A stretch of 64,000 bases of DNA, from the NCBI RefSeq assembly GCF_003812745.1, contig NZ_CP033831.1, positions 1,054,001-1,118,000 of the forward strand, read 5' to 3'. Below are positions 33,748 through 47,466 of this stretch, one piece after another. A program made the position numbers and the translations under genes. Source of the DNA: Serratia sp. FDAARGOS_506. Its GTDB lineage: Bacteria; Pseudomonadota; Gammaproteobacteria; Enterobacterales; Enterobacteriaceae. The notes under the pieces are model-generated. The model was not told the DNA's origin and did not search any database. It worked only from the letters and a program-made list of their open reading frames with translations. Position 1 is the first letter of the stretch. Each line of letters begins with the position of its first letter.

Positions 33748-35346
33748 TCAGGCCAGCAGCTCATAGCCGGGCAGCGTCAGGAAATCGATTAATTCATCTT
33801 GCGTGGTGATACGCTCCATCAGGCGCGCCGCCTCTTCGAACCGGCCGGCGTTAAAGCTCGCTTCCCCCACTTCTTCACGCACCACCAACATCTCTTCTTG
33901 CAACATCTGGCGGAACAGCGCCTTGGTGACCGGACGCCCGTCGCTCAGGCTCTTCTCGTGGTGGATCCACTGCCAGATCGACGTACGGGAGATCTCCGCC
34001 GTCGCCGCATCTTCCATCAAACCGTAGATCGGCACGCAGCCGTTGCCGGAGATCCAGGCTTCGATGTACTGCACCGCCACGCGGATATTGGCGCGCATCC
34101 CTGCTTCGGTACGCTCACCGTCGCACGGTGCCAGCAGCTGTGCAGCGCTGATCGGCGCGTCTTGCTCACGCAGCACCTCCAGCTGGTTTTGGCGATCGCC
34201 CAATGCTTTGCCGAACACCTCCATCACCGTGTCCGCCAGCCCCGGGTGCGCCACCCAGGTACCGTCATGGCCATTGCGGGCCTCCAGCTCTTTGTCCGCC
34301 CGCACCTTGTTCAACACCCAGGCGTTTTTCTCGGCGTCTTTGCTCGGGATAAACGCCGCCATGCCGCCCATGGCGAACGCGCCGCGCTTATGACAGGTTT
34401 TGATCAACAGACGCGAATAGGCGCTGAGGAAAGGTTTATCCATGGTCACCGACTGACGATCCGGCAGCACGCGATCGCCATGATTCTTCAGCGTTTTGAT
34501 GTAGCTGAAGATGTAATCCCAGCGGCCGCAGTTCAGGCCGACGATGTGGTCGCGCAGGTGGTAAAGAATTTCGTCCATCTGGAACACCGCCGGCAGGGTT
34601 TCGATCAGCACGGTCGCTTTGATGGTGCCGCGCGGCAGATCGAAACGATCTTCGGTAAAGCTGAAAACATCGCTCCACCAGGCCGCTTCTTCCCAGGACT
34701 GAGTTTTCGGCAGATAGAAATACGGGCCGCTGCCCTTGGCCAACAGTTGGCGATAGTTGTGGTAGAAGTACAACGCGAAATCGAACAGGCCGCCGGGAAT
34801 GGCTTCATCACGCCACAGCACGTGTTTTTCCGGCAAATGCAGGCCGCGCACGCGAGCGATCAATACCGCCGGGTTCGGTTTCAACTGGTAGATTTTGCCT
34901 GCTTCATTGGTGTAGGAAATGGTGCCGTTAACCGCATCGTGCAGGTTGATTTGGCCGTCGATGACTTTGTCCCAGCTTGGCGCCAGCGAGTCTTCGAAGT
35001 CCGCCATGAACACTTTTACGTTGGCGTTAAGCGCATTGATCACCATCTTGCGCTCGACCGGCCCGGTGATCTCGACCCGGCGGTCACGCAAATCTTGCGG
35101 AATACCGCGGATCTGCCAGTCACCTTCACGAATGGAAGCGGTTTCCGAAATAAAACCCGGCAGTTCGCCGCGATCAATATGTTGCTGCCAGCGAACACGC
35201 GCCGCCAGCAGGTCGTTGCGCCGCGGCGTGAACTTCCCCACCAGTTCCGCCAGGAATTCAATCGCTTCATCCGTTAACACCTGGCGCTCCGCTGCGGCGA
35301 AACCCTGCGTAAACCTTAACTCCGTGCCTGCTATCTGTTGCGTCAT
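33748..35346 (-). CDS. aceB: malate synthase A
   Basis: Condenses glyoxylate with acetyl-CoA to malate, the second step of the glyoxylate bypass. It has 532 aa (E. coli 533). The family signature [16 protein letters not shown] is intact, as is the PGYELLA end resembling PGYRLLA. The ATG at 35346 (MTQQIAGTE) has GGAG seven bases upstream; an alternative start six codons earlier would include that Shine-Dalgarno. It is the first gene of aceBAK, preceded by an IclR-controlled promoter. Confidence 0.97.
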   Translation of the reverse strand: MTQQIAGTELRFTQGFAAAERQVLTDEAIEFLAELVGKFTPRRNDLLAARVRWQQHIDRGELPGFISETASIREGDWQIRGIPQDLRDRRVEITGPVERKMVINALNANVKVFMADFEDSLAPSWDKVIDGQINLHDAVNGTISYTNEAGKIYQLKPNPAVLIARVRGLHLPEKHVLWRDEAIPGGLFDFALYFYHNYRQLLAKGSGPYFYLPKTQSWEEAAWWSDVFSFTEDRFDLPRGTIKATVLIETLPAVFQMDEILYHLRDHIVGLNCGRWDYIFSYIKTLKNHGDRVLPDRQSVTMDKPFLSAYSRLLIKTCHKRGAFAMGGMAAFIPSKDAEKNAWVLNKVRADKELEARNGHDGTWVAHPGLADTVMEVFGKALGDRQNQLEVLREQDAPISAAQLLAPCDGERTEAGMRANIRVAVQYIEAWISGNGCVPIYGLMEDAATAEISRTSIWQWIHHEKSLSDGRPVTKALFRQMLQEEMLVVREEVGEASFNAGRFEEAARLMERITTQDELIDFLTLPGYELLA

Positions 35347-35464
35347 GACCTTGCTCCTTCCCATCGTTGCGCCCGAATGACCGGCGCCTTTTCATCAGAA
35401 ATCACTGTGGATCAGGGCGGATGAAACGATCCCAAACTGGTCAGATCTCATCCCGATAGCTCTA

Positions 35465-35505
35465 AGAATACTCAACAAAAAATAAAAATCAAAAACCATT
35501 TCCAT
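35465..35505 (-). promoter_or_regulatory. aceBAK promoter with overlapping IclR operator
   Basis: On the minus strand TTGATT (35487-35492) and TATTCT (35465-35470), 16 bases apart, form the promoter. Immediately upstream, overlapping the -35, is ATGGAAATGGTTTTT (35491-35505), which carries the TGGAAAT half of the IclR consensus. The stretch resembles the E. coli aceB control region as remembered. The rest of the 375-base gap up to metA is AT-rich and holds only a GC-rich hairpin near 35,685-35,706. Confidence 0.75.
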
Positions 35506-35721
35506 TTTATTATAAAAAATTTATTTAACACTTTATTATCAATTGGTTATATAGAATAACAATAAAGACAGGTAAGGAAATCGCTTCCACCAATGCAACA
35601 CAGAGGCGCTAATACTTTGTTTAACAATGGATTTTAGGGAGATATGATGGGGGAAAAAGTGGATCGTACAGAGGATCAGCGGTGCGGCGGCCTCGATTCA
35701 GCCGCCGGCAGGTAAAAAAGA

Positions 35722-36651
35722 TCAGTCGAGCGTCGGATTCATATGGCGCAGATCATACGGCGTGATCTGGTAGACGTAATAGTTGAGCCAGTTGGAAAAC
35801 AGCAGATGCCCATGGCTGCGCCAGGTGGCTTTCGGTGTCAGTGCAGGGTTGTCATCGGGGAAGTAGTTGAGAGGAATGACAGGATCGAGGCCGGCTTCGT
35901 TGTCGCGACAATACTCTCCTGCCAGGGTCAACGCATCATACTCCGGATGGCCGGTGACAAACGCCAGGCGCTTGTCCCTGCTGGCGAACAGGTAGGCGCC
36001 AGCCTGTTCGGATTCGGCCAGAATATCCAAGTCGGTATATTGGCGAATCACCTCGGTCGGGAAATCAGCATAGCGAGAATGCGGCGCCAGGAAGCTTTCG
36101 TCGAAGCCGCGCGTCAGCAACGCATGCTGCTGCAGCGTTTGGTGCGGATAAACGCCGGAGAGTTTCACCTCGCGCGTCATTTTGGGAATACCATACAGAA
36201 TATTCAACGCCGCCTGTACCGCCCAGCATACGAACAGCGTGGAGGTAACGTGGTTCTTGGCCCAGTCGATCACGCGCTCGATCTGTGGCCAGTAGGCAAC
36301 ATCGCAAAAATCGACCAGCCCCAGCGGCGCGCCGGTGACGATCAGGCCATCGAAATTCTCGTTCTGGATATCCTCGAAGTCGCAGTAGAAGTTGTTCAGA
36401 TGCTCGGCCGGCGTATTCTTCGATTCGCGGCTATCGATACGCAGCAGCTGGATATCAATCTGCAGCGGCGAGTTGGACAGCAGGCGCAAAAACTGGTTTT
36501 CCGTTTCGATCTTCTTTGGCATCAGGTTGAGGATCAGCACTTTCAGTGGCCTGATTTCCTGTGTTTTTGCCCGTGAGGATGTCATCACGAAGACATTCTC
36601 ATGGCGCAAGAAATTGACCGCAGGTAACTCATCAGGAACACGAATCGGCAT
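35722..36651 (-). CDS. metA: homoserine O-succinyltransferase
   Basis: Acylates homoserine with succinyl-CoA, the first committed methionine step. It has 309 aa, the standard length. The catalytic triad is at the canonical positions: Cys142 ([10 protein letters not shown]), His235 and Glu237 (TGHPEYDAL). The ATG at 36651 gives [15 protein letters not shown]. Tandem MetJ boxes precede it. As in E. coli, metA is upstream of and co-oriented with aceBAK. Confidence 0.98.
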   Translation of the reverse strand: MPIRVPDELPAVNFLRHENVFVMTSSRAKTQEIRPLKVLILNLMPKKIETENQFLRLLSNSPLQIDIQLLRIDSRESKNTPAEHLNNFYCDFEDIQNENFDGLIVTGAPLGLVDFCDVAYWPQIERVIDWAKNHVTSTLFVCWAVQAALNILYGIPKMTREVKLSGVYPHQTLQQHALLTRGFDESFLAPHSRYADFPTEVIRQYTDLDILAESEQAGAYLFASRDKRLAFVTGHPEYDALTLAGEYCRDNEAGLDPVIPLNYFPDDNPALTPKATWRSHGHLLFSNWLNYYVYQITPYDLRHMNPTLD

Positions 36652-36676
36652 TGCTTAACCCTCACACATCCATTTA

Positions 36677-36692
36677 TACGTTTAGACTTCTA
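36677..36692. promoter_or_regulatory. tandem MetJ boxes upstream of metA
   Basis: Read on the minus strand, AGAAGTCT followed directly by AAACGTAT forms two adjacent 8-base met boxes (consensus AGACGTCT), 26 bases before the metA start. They resemble the E. coli metA operator, and a third weaker box may adjoin them. Confidence 0.7.
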
Positions 36693-36807
36693 GATGCCCG
36701 AAGATAGCGTTTTTTTCCGTCGATGTCGAGCATTCGGCGGAAAGGTGAAAATGTTTCATTGCGCGCTCTGCGCCAAGGTATGAGTAGGGGGAGTAAAGGG
36801 ACTGAAA

Positions 36808-36838
36808 AGCAAAAAGGCCATCCTTTCGGATGGCCTCT
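36808..36838 (-). terminator. rRNA operon terminator
   Basis: On the minus strand AGGCCATCC and GGATGGCCT form a 9-bp stem with a GAAA loop, followed by TTTTTGC. This is the classical rrn T1-type terminator just beyond the distal 5S gene. Confidence 0.93.
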
Positions 36839-36849
36839 TGGCTTATTTG

Positions 36850-36969
36850 ATGCTTGGCAGTGTCCTACTCTCGCATGGGGAGACCCCACACTACCATCGG
36901 CGCTACGGCGTTTCACTTCTGAGTTCGGCATGGGGTCAGGTGGGACCACCGCGCTATTGCCGCCAAGCA
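36850..36969 (-). rRNA. rrf: 5S ribosomal RNA, distal copy
   Basis: A 120-base gene of normal enterobacterial sequence (CCCACCTGACCCCATGCCGA core). It begins TGCTTGGCGG and ends CCAAGCAT. It differs from the other 5S only by one compensated pair in helix I (T4-A116 here). It is the last gene of the rRNA operon, after tRNA-Thr. Confidence 0.97.
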
Positions 36970-37012
36970 AATTCTTTTTTCTGCCGAACTTCTAAACCCA
37001 CTTTAAATAAAG

Positions 37013-37088
37013 TGGTGCTGATACCCAGAGTCGAACTGGGGACCTCACCCTTACCAAGGGTGCGCTCTACCAACTGAGCCATATCAGC
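37013..37088 (-). tRNA. thrV: tRNA-Thr (anticodon GGT)
   Basis: A 76-base cloverleaf beginning GCTGATATGGCTCAG and ending ATCAGCACCA with CCA encoded. The anticodon stem-loop CCCTTGGTAAGGG gives GGT. Placement between two 5S genes is the arrangement of E. coli rrnD (rrfD-thrV-rrfF). Confidence 0.97.
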
Positions 37089-37100
37089 ACGCTTAATTTG

Positions 37101-37220
37101 ATGCCTGGCAGTGTCCTACTCTCGCATGGGGAGACCCCACACTACCATCGGCGCTACGGCGTTTCACTTCTGAGTTCGGCATGGGGTCAGGTGGGACCAC
37201 CGCGCTATTGCCGCCAGGCA
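37101..37220 (-). rRNA. rrf: 5S ribosomal RNA, proximal copy
   Basis: A 120-base 5S gene beginning TGCCTGGCGG and ending CCAGGCAT, with a body identical to the distal copy. It follows 23S by about 104 bases. Confidence 0.97.
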
Positions 37221-37324
37221 AATTCTGTTTCATTCCAACCGCTTCACTCTCATGAAGCCATCAGAACCAATCTGTAAACAAGCTGAATATTGTCCTGGTC
37301 TCACCAAAACACCTTCGGTGTTGT

Positions 37325-40230
<2,906 letters not shown>

Positions 40231-40360
40231 TCACAACCCGAAGATGTTTCCATCGTTCGTGCTGCAAACATTTGAGAGACTCTATGACAGGTTACTCTTT
40301 ATCCCAATACATCTACGGAGGGATAAATTTCAGCCGTCATGTTTCAATTTTCAGCTTGTT

Positions 40361-40379
40361 CCAGATTGTTAAAGAGCAA
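40361..40379 (-). promoter_or_regulatory. boxA in the 16S-23S spacer
   Basis: On the minus strand TGCTCTTTAACAATCTGG is the standard rrn antitermination boxA, here between tRNA-Glu and 23S. Confidence 0.8.
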
Positions 40380-40469
40380 TATCTTAAACATGACTCGAAA
40401 GTCATCTTTAAGATATGGTGTATCGTCAGATACTGAGGACCGCCGCTTTCACCGGGTGGGTCGGAAGCT

Positions 40470-40545
40470 TGGCGTCCCCTAGGGGATTCGAACCCCTGTT
40501 ACCGCCGTGAAAGGGCGGTGTCCTAGGCCTCTAGACGAAGGGGAC
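40470..40545 (-). tRNA. gltV: tRNA-Glu (anticodon TTC)
   Basis: A 76-base cloverleaf beginning GTCCCCTTCGTCTAGAGG and ending GGGGACGCCA. The anticodon loop CTTTCAC gives TTC. It is a spacer tRNA between 16S and 23S; the symbol follows the E. coli rrnE gene and may differ locally. Confidence 0.97.
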
Positions 40546-40633
40546 ACGACACCGTACTTTTATGACGCTTTTGCTCGTTACTTTTTCATCAGACAATCTG
40601 TGTGAGCACGCCACTCGAACTAATATCTTTAGG

Positions 40634-42174
<1,541 letters not shown>

Positions 42175-42302
42175 AAAGCTTGATTTGCTTCCACTCGAGA
42201 AGCGATGCTCAAAGATTTACTGCATGAATTTTACTTCAGTTAGTCACTCTTCAAGACTTGATATTTTTTTGCATCCAAAGATGCTGGATATCGTCTTGTG
42301 GA

Positions 42303-42370
42303 GTGCCCACACAGATTGTCTGATAAATTGTTAAAGAGCAGTGAGTTAGGCGCTTTCGCTTGCTAACTCG
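42303..42370 (-). promoter_or_regulatory. rRNA leader: boxB, boxA and 16S processing stem
   Basis: On the minus strand, GAGTTAG and CTAACTC form a boxB hairpin (42343-42369). boxA TGCTCTTTAACA (42329-42340) follows, then the 5' arm of the 16S processing stem (42303-42325), whose complement lies at 40586-40609. These direct NusB/NusG antitermination and RNase III cleavage in enterobacterial rrn operons. Confidence 0.85.
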
Positions 42371-42379
42371 AGGTGGCGT

Positions 42380-42407
42380 ATATTACGCTTTCCTCTTTCA
42401 GAGTCAA
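42380..42407 (-). promoter_or_regulatory. rrn P2 promoter
   Basis: Minus-strand -35 TTGACT (42402-42407) and -10 TAATAT (42380-42385) with a 16-base spacer, about 210 bases upstream of 16S. Confidence 0.82.
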
Positions 42408-42486
42408 CCCTAATTTTCAGGATTTTTTCTCTTTCTTCCCGGCCGCTGTGTGAAGTGAATCACTTGCGCCGTGTCGATGGAGGCGC

Positions 42487-42514
42487 ATTATAGGGATCCG
42501 AGTTTTTTGCACAA
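42487..42514 (-). promoter_or_regulatory. rrn P1 promoter
   Basis: Minus-strand -35 TTGTGC (42509-42514), a 16-base spacer, consensus -10 TATAAT (42487-42492) and a GC-rich discriminator GCGCC, typical of the growth-rate-controlled rrn P1. The remaining bases up to the yrdA start at 42,681 include an A/T-rich tract that could serve as an UP element. Confidence 0.85.
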
Positions 42515-42680
42515 CCCCTTTTTTGATCTTTTCTTTCTGTTTGCACACTTTTCAGCCCTTCCGGGTGGATCTTGTGCGATCAGGGCCATTTTCCGCAGGA
42601 TCCGGCGCTGCGATTGGTTGTAATTCCATCGCCAGAGTCTAGTATTGCCGGTAAATATGATCCCGACGTGAGGCAGCACT

Positions 42681-43223
42681 ATGTCCGATGCAGTACGTTC
42701 TTATCTTCAATACACCCCTAAACTCGGTCAACGCGTCTTGATCGATCCTTCCAGCGTCGTGATTGGTGACGTCGATCTGGCGGATGACGTCAGCATCTGG
42801 CCGCTGGTCGCCATCCGCGGCGACGTCAATGCGGTAAATATCGGCGCGCGCAGCAACATACAGGACGGCAGCGTACTGCATGTGACTCACCGCTCCGAAC
42901 ATAACCCCGACGGTTATCCCCTGTTGATTGGAGAAGACGTGACCGTAGGCCATAAAGCGATGCTGCACGGCTGCGCCATCGGCAACCGGGTGCTGGTCGG
43001 TATGGGATCGATCCTGCTGGACGGTGTAGTAGTAGAAGACGACGTGATGATTGGCGCCGGCAGTTTGGTGGCGCCGGGTAAACGTCTGGCCAGCGGCTAT
43101 CTCTATATGGGCAGCCCGGCACGCCAGGTGCGGCCGTTGACCGCCGCCGAGTTGGAAGGGTTGCTTTATTCCTCTAACAACTATGTACGCTGGAAAGATG
43201 AATACCTGTCAGAAGACATCTGA
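42681..43223 (+). CDS. yrdA: YrdA, gamma-class carbonic anhydrase-like hexapeptide protein
   Basis: Left-handed beta-helix protein of 180 aa with hexapeptide repeats (VVIGDVDLADDVSIWPLVAIRGD in parts). It has the gamma carbonic anhydrase metal region: His in SVLHVTHRSEH and VGHKAMLHGCAIG. E. coli YrdA is 184 aa; its enzyme activity is not established. The ATG at 42681 follows GAGGCAGC. It is divergent from the rRNA operon, as in E. coli next to rrnD. Confidence 0.93.
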   Translation: MSDAVRSYLQYTPKLGQRVLIDPSSVVIGDVDLADDVSIWPLVAIRGDVNAVNIGARSNIQDGSVLHVTHRSEHNPDGYPLLIGEDVTVGHKAMLHGCAIGNRVLVGMGSILLDGVVVEDDVMIGAGSLVAPGKRLASGYLYMGSPARQVRPLTAAELEGLLYSSNNYVRWKDEYLSEDI

Positions 43224-43229
43224 CGGACG

Positions 43230-43255
43230 CCCCGTTCCCTATAAAGAGAACGGGG
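43230..43255. terminator. hairpin between convergent yrdA and aroE
   Basis: CCCCGTTC and GAACGGGG form an 8-bp stem with a 10-base loop, 6 bases from each stop codon. There is no clear T-run, so it may act as a weak bidirectional terminator. Confidence 0.5.
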
Positions 43256-43261
43256 TAGGAT

Positions 43262-44080
43262 TCATGCCGCCAGTTCGCTGCGCAGCTGGCGCAATACCGG
43301 CTCGATCTCTGGCATCACTCCGTGCCAAAGCAGGAAAGCATGCGCCGCCTGCCCCACCAACATGCCCAGCCCATCGGCATATTCCGTTGCGCTCTGCTGC
43401 TGCGCCCAGGCCAGGAACGGCGTGACACCCTGCTGATAGAACATGTCATAGCAACGGGTTTGCGCATTGACTACGCCCGCAGGCAACGCCGGGATCTCCC
43501 CGCTGATGCCGGACGCCGTCGCATTGATCACCAGATCGAACGCTTGTTGATCCAGCTGATCCATCGGCGCCGCCGAGATCTCCCCCAGATGCCGGAAAGC
43601 GTGGGCCAACTCTTGGGCCCGGCTGAAGGTACGGTTGGTGATCGTGAGCCGGCAGCCGAAAGACAGCAGCGGCAGGATCACACCGCGCGCCGCGCCGCCG
43701 GCGCCCACCAGCAGAATGCGATCCTGCACCCGGATCAATTGCTGACGCTGCAGATCGGTCAGCAAACCGATGCCGTCGGTGTTATCCCCCAATAGATCGC
43801 CATTAGGCAATACCTTTAAGGTATTGACCGCTCCGGCCATCGCCGCGCGTTCGCTCAGCTCGGAGGCGAGCTCATAAGCACGCTCTTTGAAAGGTACCGT
43901 GACGTTCGCCCCCAGTCCTCCGGCGTGGATAAACGCCTGCAGGCTGGTTTCAAAACCGTCCAGCGGCGCCAACACCGCTCCATAAGGATGCTCAATGCCG
44001 GTCTGGGCAGCAAACAACGCATGAATTCGCGGCGACTTGCTGTGGCCAATAGGGTTGCCAAATACCGCAAACTTCTCCAT
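43262..44080 (-). CDS. aroE: shikimate dehydrogenase (NADP)
   Basis: Reduces 3-dehydroshikimate to shikimate in aromatic amino acid synthesis. It has 272 aa, as in E. coli. The substrate motifs NPIGHSKSP and ANVTVPFKE (catalytic Lys) and the NADP loop VGAGGAARG, then [10 protein letters not shown], are intact. The ATG at 44080 (MEKFAVFGN) matches the family, with AGGGG eight bases upstream; an ATG two codons earlier is too near that Shine-Dalgarno. It is the last gene of the dprA-smg-yrdD-tsaC-aroE group. Confidence 0.97.
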   Translation of the reverse strand: MEKFAVFGNPIGHSKSPRIHALFAAQTGIEHPYGAVLAPLDGFETSLQAFIHAGGLGANVTVPFKERAYELASELSERAAMAGAVNTLKVLPNGDLLGDNTDGIGLLTDLQRQQLIRVQDRILLVGAGGAARGVILPLLSFGCRLTITNRTFSRAQELAHAFRHLGEISAAPMDQLDQQAFDLVINATASGISGEIPALPAGVVNAQTRCYDMFYQQGVTPFLAWAQQQSATEYADGLGMLVGQAAHAFLLWHGVMPEIEPVLRQLRSELAA

Positions 44081-44091
44081 GCCCATTACCC

Positions 44092-44661
44092 CTAGCCCTG
44101 ACGGATTTGCTCGCCGGTCAGAGCATCTCTGATTTCGGAAGGATTAAGACGGCCACCCACCTCGCCGGCCAATACCGGGAAAGCTTCGCCAAATTGCCGT
44201 GTGACCTCATCCGCACTACGGCACGGTTCCAGCCCACTGAGATTGGCACTGGTCGACACTAGCGGCTTGCCGTACTGCCGACACAGCTGCTGCACCAACG
44301 GATGATCGCTGACACGCACCGCCAGCGAGCTGAAACACCCGGTCAGTAAACGTGGCGTCTCCGGCCGAGCAGGCAACACCCAGGTTACCGGCCCAGGCCA
44401 GCTGGCGAACATCGTCGCGCGCTGCTGTTCGCTAAGCGTGCTGTCATCGATGTAAGGCTTCAGCTGCGCATAGTCGGCGGCGATCAGAATCAGCCCCTTT
44501 TCCCACGGCCGCTGTTTCAACGCCAGCAGCGCATTGACCGCCTGTTCGCTGTCGGGATCGCATCCCAGCCCGAATACCGCTTCGGTGGGATAGGCAATCA
44601 CCTGCTGTTGATGCAAAGCATCGATGATAGATAAAAGGTTCGGACTTAATTCTGAGTTCAT
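44092..44661 (-). CDS. tsaC: threonylcarbamoyl-AMP synthase TsaC (YrdC)
   Basis: Makes threonylcarbamoyl-adenylate from threonine, bicarbonate and ATP for tRNA t6A37. It is a single Sua5/YrdC domain of 189 aa (E. coli 190). Conserved segments are [38 protein letters not shown] and [14 protein letters not shown]. The ATG at 44661 (MNSELSPN) corresponds to E. coli MNNNLQRD; the longer frame runs into yrdD. It lies 11 bases before aroE. Confidence 0.96.
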   Translation of the reverse strand: MNSELSPNLLSIIDALHQQQVIAYPTEAVFGLGCDPDSEQAVNALLALKQRPWEKGLILIAADYAQLKPYIDDSTLSEQQRATMFASWPGPVTWVLPARPETPRLLTGCFSSLAVRVSDHPLVQQLCRQYGKPLVSTSANLSGLEPCRSADEVTRQFGEAFPVLAGEVGGRLNPSEIRDALTGEQIRQG

Positions 44662-44668
44662 GATGTGA

Positions 44669-45214
44669 TTATTCTGTAGTCGCGACGGGTTTTCCGCACA
44701 GCTTGCTGGCACAGCACAGGACGGGGCCTTTTGCCGTGCGCTTTTCCATCAGCAACGGATAATGGCAATAGGCGCATTCACCGGCGACGGGTTTAACATT
44801 GAGGGCGAATTGGCATTCCGGATAACGATCGCAGGAATGAAAAACCTTGCCGTAGCGCGACTTACGCTGCAGCAGCTTGCCCTGACCGCACTGCGGACAG
44901 GTAATGGCGGTTTCGTCAGGTTTATCGATCACTTCAGTGTGATCGCACTGCGGATAATCGCTGCAGCCGATAAACATGCCATAGCGCCCCTGACGCAGCA
45001 CCAACGTCGCCTGGCACTTCGGGCACTGCTGCCCATCCAGCACCTTCACGATATGCCCATCGGCCTGCGCTTTCAGCGGGCGAATATATTGGCATTGAGG
45101 ATACTGGGAACAGCCGAGGAAGGGGCCGTGGCGACCGCTACGGATCACCAGCTCGGCCCCGCATTCCGGACAGGGTTCATTTTGCCTGGCGGCAAAAATC
45201 GCGTTTTTTGTCAT
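44669..45214 (-). CDS. yrdD: YrdD, topoisomerase I-type zinc-ribbon protein
   Basis: A 181-aa protein made almost only of four zinc ribbons resembling the C-terminal fingers of DNA topoisomerase I: CPECG with C..YPQC, CPKC with C..YPQC, CPQCG with C..YPEC, and a final CAYC with CC...C. Probably binds single-stranded DNA or RNA; its role is unknown. It lies 7 bases upstream of tsaC and 25 after smg. Confidence 0.93.
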   Translation of the reverse strand: MTKNAIFAARQNEPCPECGAELVIRSGRHGPFLGCSQYPQCQYIRPLKAQADGHIVKVLDGQQCPKCQATLVLRQGRYGMFIGCSDYPQCDHTEVIDKPDETAITCPQCGQGKLLQRKSRYGKVFHSCDRYPECQFALNVKPVAGECAYCHYPLLMEKRTAKGPVLCCASKLCGKPVATTE

Positions 45215-45239
45215 AACGTCTTCTATGCGCGTTATCGGC

Positions 45240-45713
45240 TCAATGCAGATAACCTTCGTTCACTTCAAACAACAGTTCTTCCATTTGCTGATAGGCGCTT
45301 TCATATCCGGGGATATTAAACAGCACCATCAACACGACCCATTTCAGATCTTCGAGATCGAATTCCGCATTATCCAAGGCCATAACGCGGTCGATAACCA
45401 TTTCACGGGTTTCGAGGTTCAATACCTGAATCTGTTCCAGGAACAGGAGAAAACCACGGCAGCCGGCATCCAAACGCGCACCTTCCTCTTCGGTGTAGAT
45501 CCGCATTGCCAGCGGATCGGCATCCATAAAGTAAGGCGCATTTTGACCTTCTTGCAGGTCAGCCAACTTCTCAAGCCAATTCAACGCGTTATAGATATCA
45601 TCCCGATGAAACCCCGCCTGAGCGAGATCATCGGTCAGTTGATCCTGATCGACGCGCATCTCTGGTTCATTGTGGATATAAGTTTCAAACAAGTACATGA
45701 GTACGTCGAACAT
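45240..45713 (-). CDS. smg: Smg family protein (DUF494)
   Basis: Acidic helical protein of 157 aa, the E. coli Smg length, beginning [24 protein letters not shown] (in parts). Function unknown; conserved next to dprA across gamma-proteobacteria. Its start lies 29 bases inside the end of dprA, so it is probably translated by coupling. Confidence 0.94.
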   Translation of the reverse strand: MFDVLMYLFETYIHNEPEMRVDQDQLTDDLAQAGFHRDDIYNALNWLEKLADLQEGQNAPYFMDADPLAMRIYTEEEGARLDAGCRGFLLFLEQIQVLNLETREMVIDRVMALDNAEFDLEDLKWVVLMVLFNIPGYESAYQQMEELLFEVNEGYLH

Positions 45714-46806
45714 GGCTTGCCCTCCTTATTCGGACATAGCCGCCGGGTACAGCTGCGATCCACCCTGCTAACTCCAGTTCGAGTAACTTGATTACCACCA
45801 CTGGCACAGGTTGGCCGGCACGTTCAGCGACGACGTCAACAGGTGTCACCTCATCTCCTACGTTAGCCAACACATCGGCAAATGGCAATTCAACTTCAGC
45901 CTGTGACGCACAAATAGTTGTATTTTCGTTCAGTGACAGCCATTGAAGGCCGCTTCCCAGCAATTCTGCGATATCTTTCGGCCCGGTGACCAGATGCGCG
46001 CCCTGTTGGATCAGCCAGTGCGTCCCCTCGCTCATCGGGTTTCCTAATGGCCCAGGCAAGGCAAACACCTCACGGCCCTGACCCAACGCATAGCGAGCGG
46101 TCACCAGGGTACCGCTACGCAACGAGGCTTCAATAACCAGAACCCCCTGGCTCAGCCCGCTGATAATGCGGTTGCGGCGCGGAAAATGATCGGCCAGAGG
46201 TAAATCGGTAACTAAATGATCTGAAATCACCGCGCCGCCCTGCCCGGTAATCTGCTCCGCGAGCCTGCGATGCCGGCGTGGATAGACATTGGCTAGCCCG
46301 CTGCCCAATACCGCTACCGTGCAACCACCGGCCGCCAGCGCTGCACGATGGCAAATGCCGTCGATGCCAATCGCCAAACCGCTGGTGATGGTGAAACCGC
46401 AACGCGCCAATTCCTCGGCAAAATGGTTAGCCCAACGCTCGCCGTAGTGGCTGAACTGCCGGCTGCCAACCATGGCGAGCTGCGGGTACAATAACGCCTG
46501 AGGATCGCCCTCGATCAGCAGAAACAGCGGCGCATCGTCGATCTGGGCCAGGCGCTCGGGATAGCCGGCCGCCCCGTAGTTCACCATATGGTGTGCCGGG
46601 TCCTCCAGCCAACGCAGGGTCGCCGCCAGATAGCCGGTATCCACCTGGTTGAACTGTGCCTGCTGCCGTTCGTTTAATCCCAGTTCACGCAACGCGCTGC
46701 GAGGCTCGCAACCCATTTGCGATAGCTGCTGCACGATCCGGCTGGCCACGACGGTCTGTAACCCCGTTACTCCTCGCATTCGTAAAGCGATCTCTTCCAG
46801 CCGCAT
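45685..46806 (-). CDS. dprA: DNA processing protein DprA (Smf)
   Basis: Single-stranded DNA-binding RecA loader family, 373 aa. It has an N-terminal helical region and a Rossmann-like core with [44 protein letters not shown] and [11 protein letters not shown]-terminal winged-helix part follows ([21 protein letters not shown], in parts). The ATG at 46806 ([13 protein letters not shown]) has GAGGGAAC eight bases upstream. It is divergent from def. Confidence 0.95.
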   Translation of the reverse strand: MRLEEIALRMRGVTGLQTVVASRIVQQLSQMGCEPRSALRELGLNERQQAQFNQVDTGYLAATLRWLEDPAHHMVNYGAAGYPERLAQIDDAPLFLLIEGDPQALLYPQLAMVGSRQFSHYGERWANHFAEELARCGFTITSGLAIGIDGICHRAALAAGGCTVAVLGSGLANVYPRRHRRLAEQITGQGGAVISDHLVTDLPLADHFPRRNRIISGLSQGVLVIEASLRSGTLVTARYALGQGREVFALPGPLGNPMSEGTHWLIQQGAHLVTGPKDIAELLGSGLQWLSLNENTTICASQAEVELPFADVLANVGDEVTPVDVVAERAGQPVPVVVIKLLELELAGWIAAVPGGYVRIRRASHVRRTHVLV

Positions 46807-46939
46807 CGTCTGTTCCCTCAGCAAAAACGGTGGTATTACCAATCTGAGCAATTGGTGCGCAATGCTGTCAATCAGGCCGGGAAATGTCTAGAATAGAGGT
46901 TAAACCTCGTTCATTACTCGGATACAGATCTAAAGATAT

Positions 46940-47449
46940 ATGTCAGTCTTGCAGGTATTACATTTCCCAGACGAGCGTCTGCGCAAAGTCGCAGCGCCGG
47001 TAAAAGAAGTCAATGCGGATATCCAGCGCATCGTGGATGATATGTTTGAAACCATGTACGCAGAGGAAGGTATTGGCCTGGCTGCGACTCAGGTGGATAT
47101 CCATCAGCGCATTATCGTGATCGACGTCTCCGAGAATCGCGATCAGCGCCTGGTCCTGATCAACCCGGAGCTGCTGGAAAAAAGCGGCGAAACCGGTATC
47201 GAGGAAGGCTGTCTTTCCATTCCCGAGCAGCGTGCGTTGGTACCACGTGCTGCACAGGTGAAGATCCGCGCGCTGGATCGCGACGGCAAACCTTTCGAGC
47301 TGGAAGCGGACGATCTGCTGGCGATCTGCATCCAACACGAGATGGATCACCTGATGGGCAAGCTGTTCGTCGATTACCTGTCGCCGCTCAAGCGCCAGCG
47401 CATTCGTCAGAAACTGGAAAAAATGGCCAAGCTTCAAGCCCGCGCCTAA
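46940..47449 (+). CDS. def: peptide deformylase
   Basis: Metalloprotease removing the N-formyl group from nascent chains, 169 aa. The three family motifs are present: GIGLAATQ (44-51), EGCLS with metal ligand Cys91, and HEMDH with ligands His133 and His137 and catalytic Glu134. It is followed after 17 bases by fmt, the enzyme that adds the formyl group, as in most bacteria. Confidence 0.98.
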   Translation: MSVLQVLHFPDERLRKVAAPVKEVNADIQRIVDDMFETMYAEEGIGLAATQVDIHQRIIVIDVSENRDQRLVLINPELLEKSGETGIEEGCLSIPEQRALVPRAAQVKIRALDRDGKPFELEADDLLAICIQHEMDHLMGKLFVDYLSPLKRQRIRQKLEKMAKLQARA

Positions 47450-47466
47450 CCGATCAGGAAATCAAC

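Noticed and set aside
35680-35710. GC-rich hairpin after metA as a terminator
   Set aside because: CGGCGGC and GCCGCCG pair, but no T-run follows on the minus strand; at most a weak or factor-dependent end.
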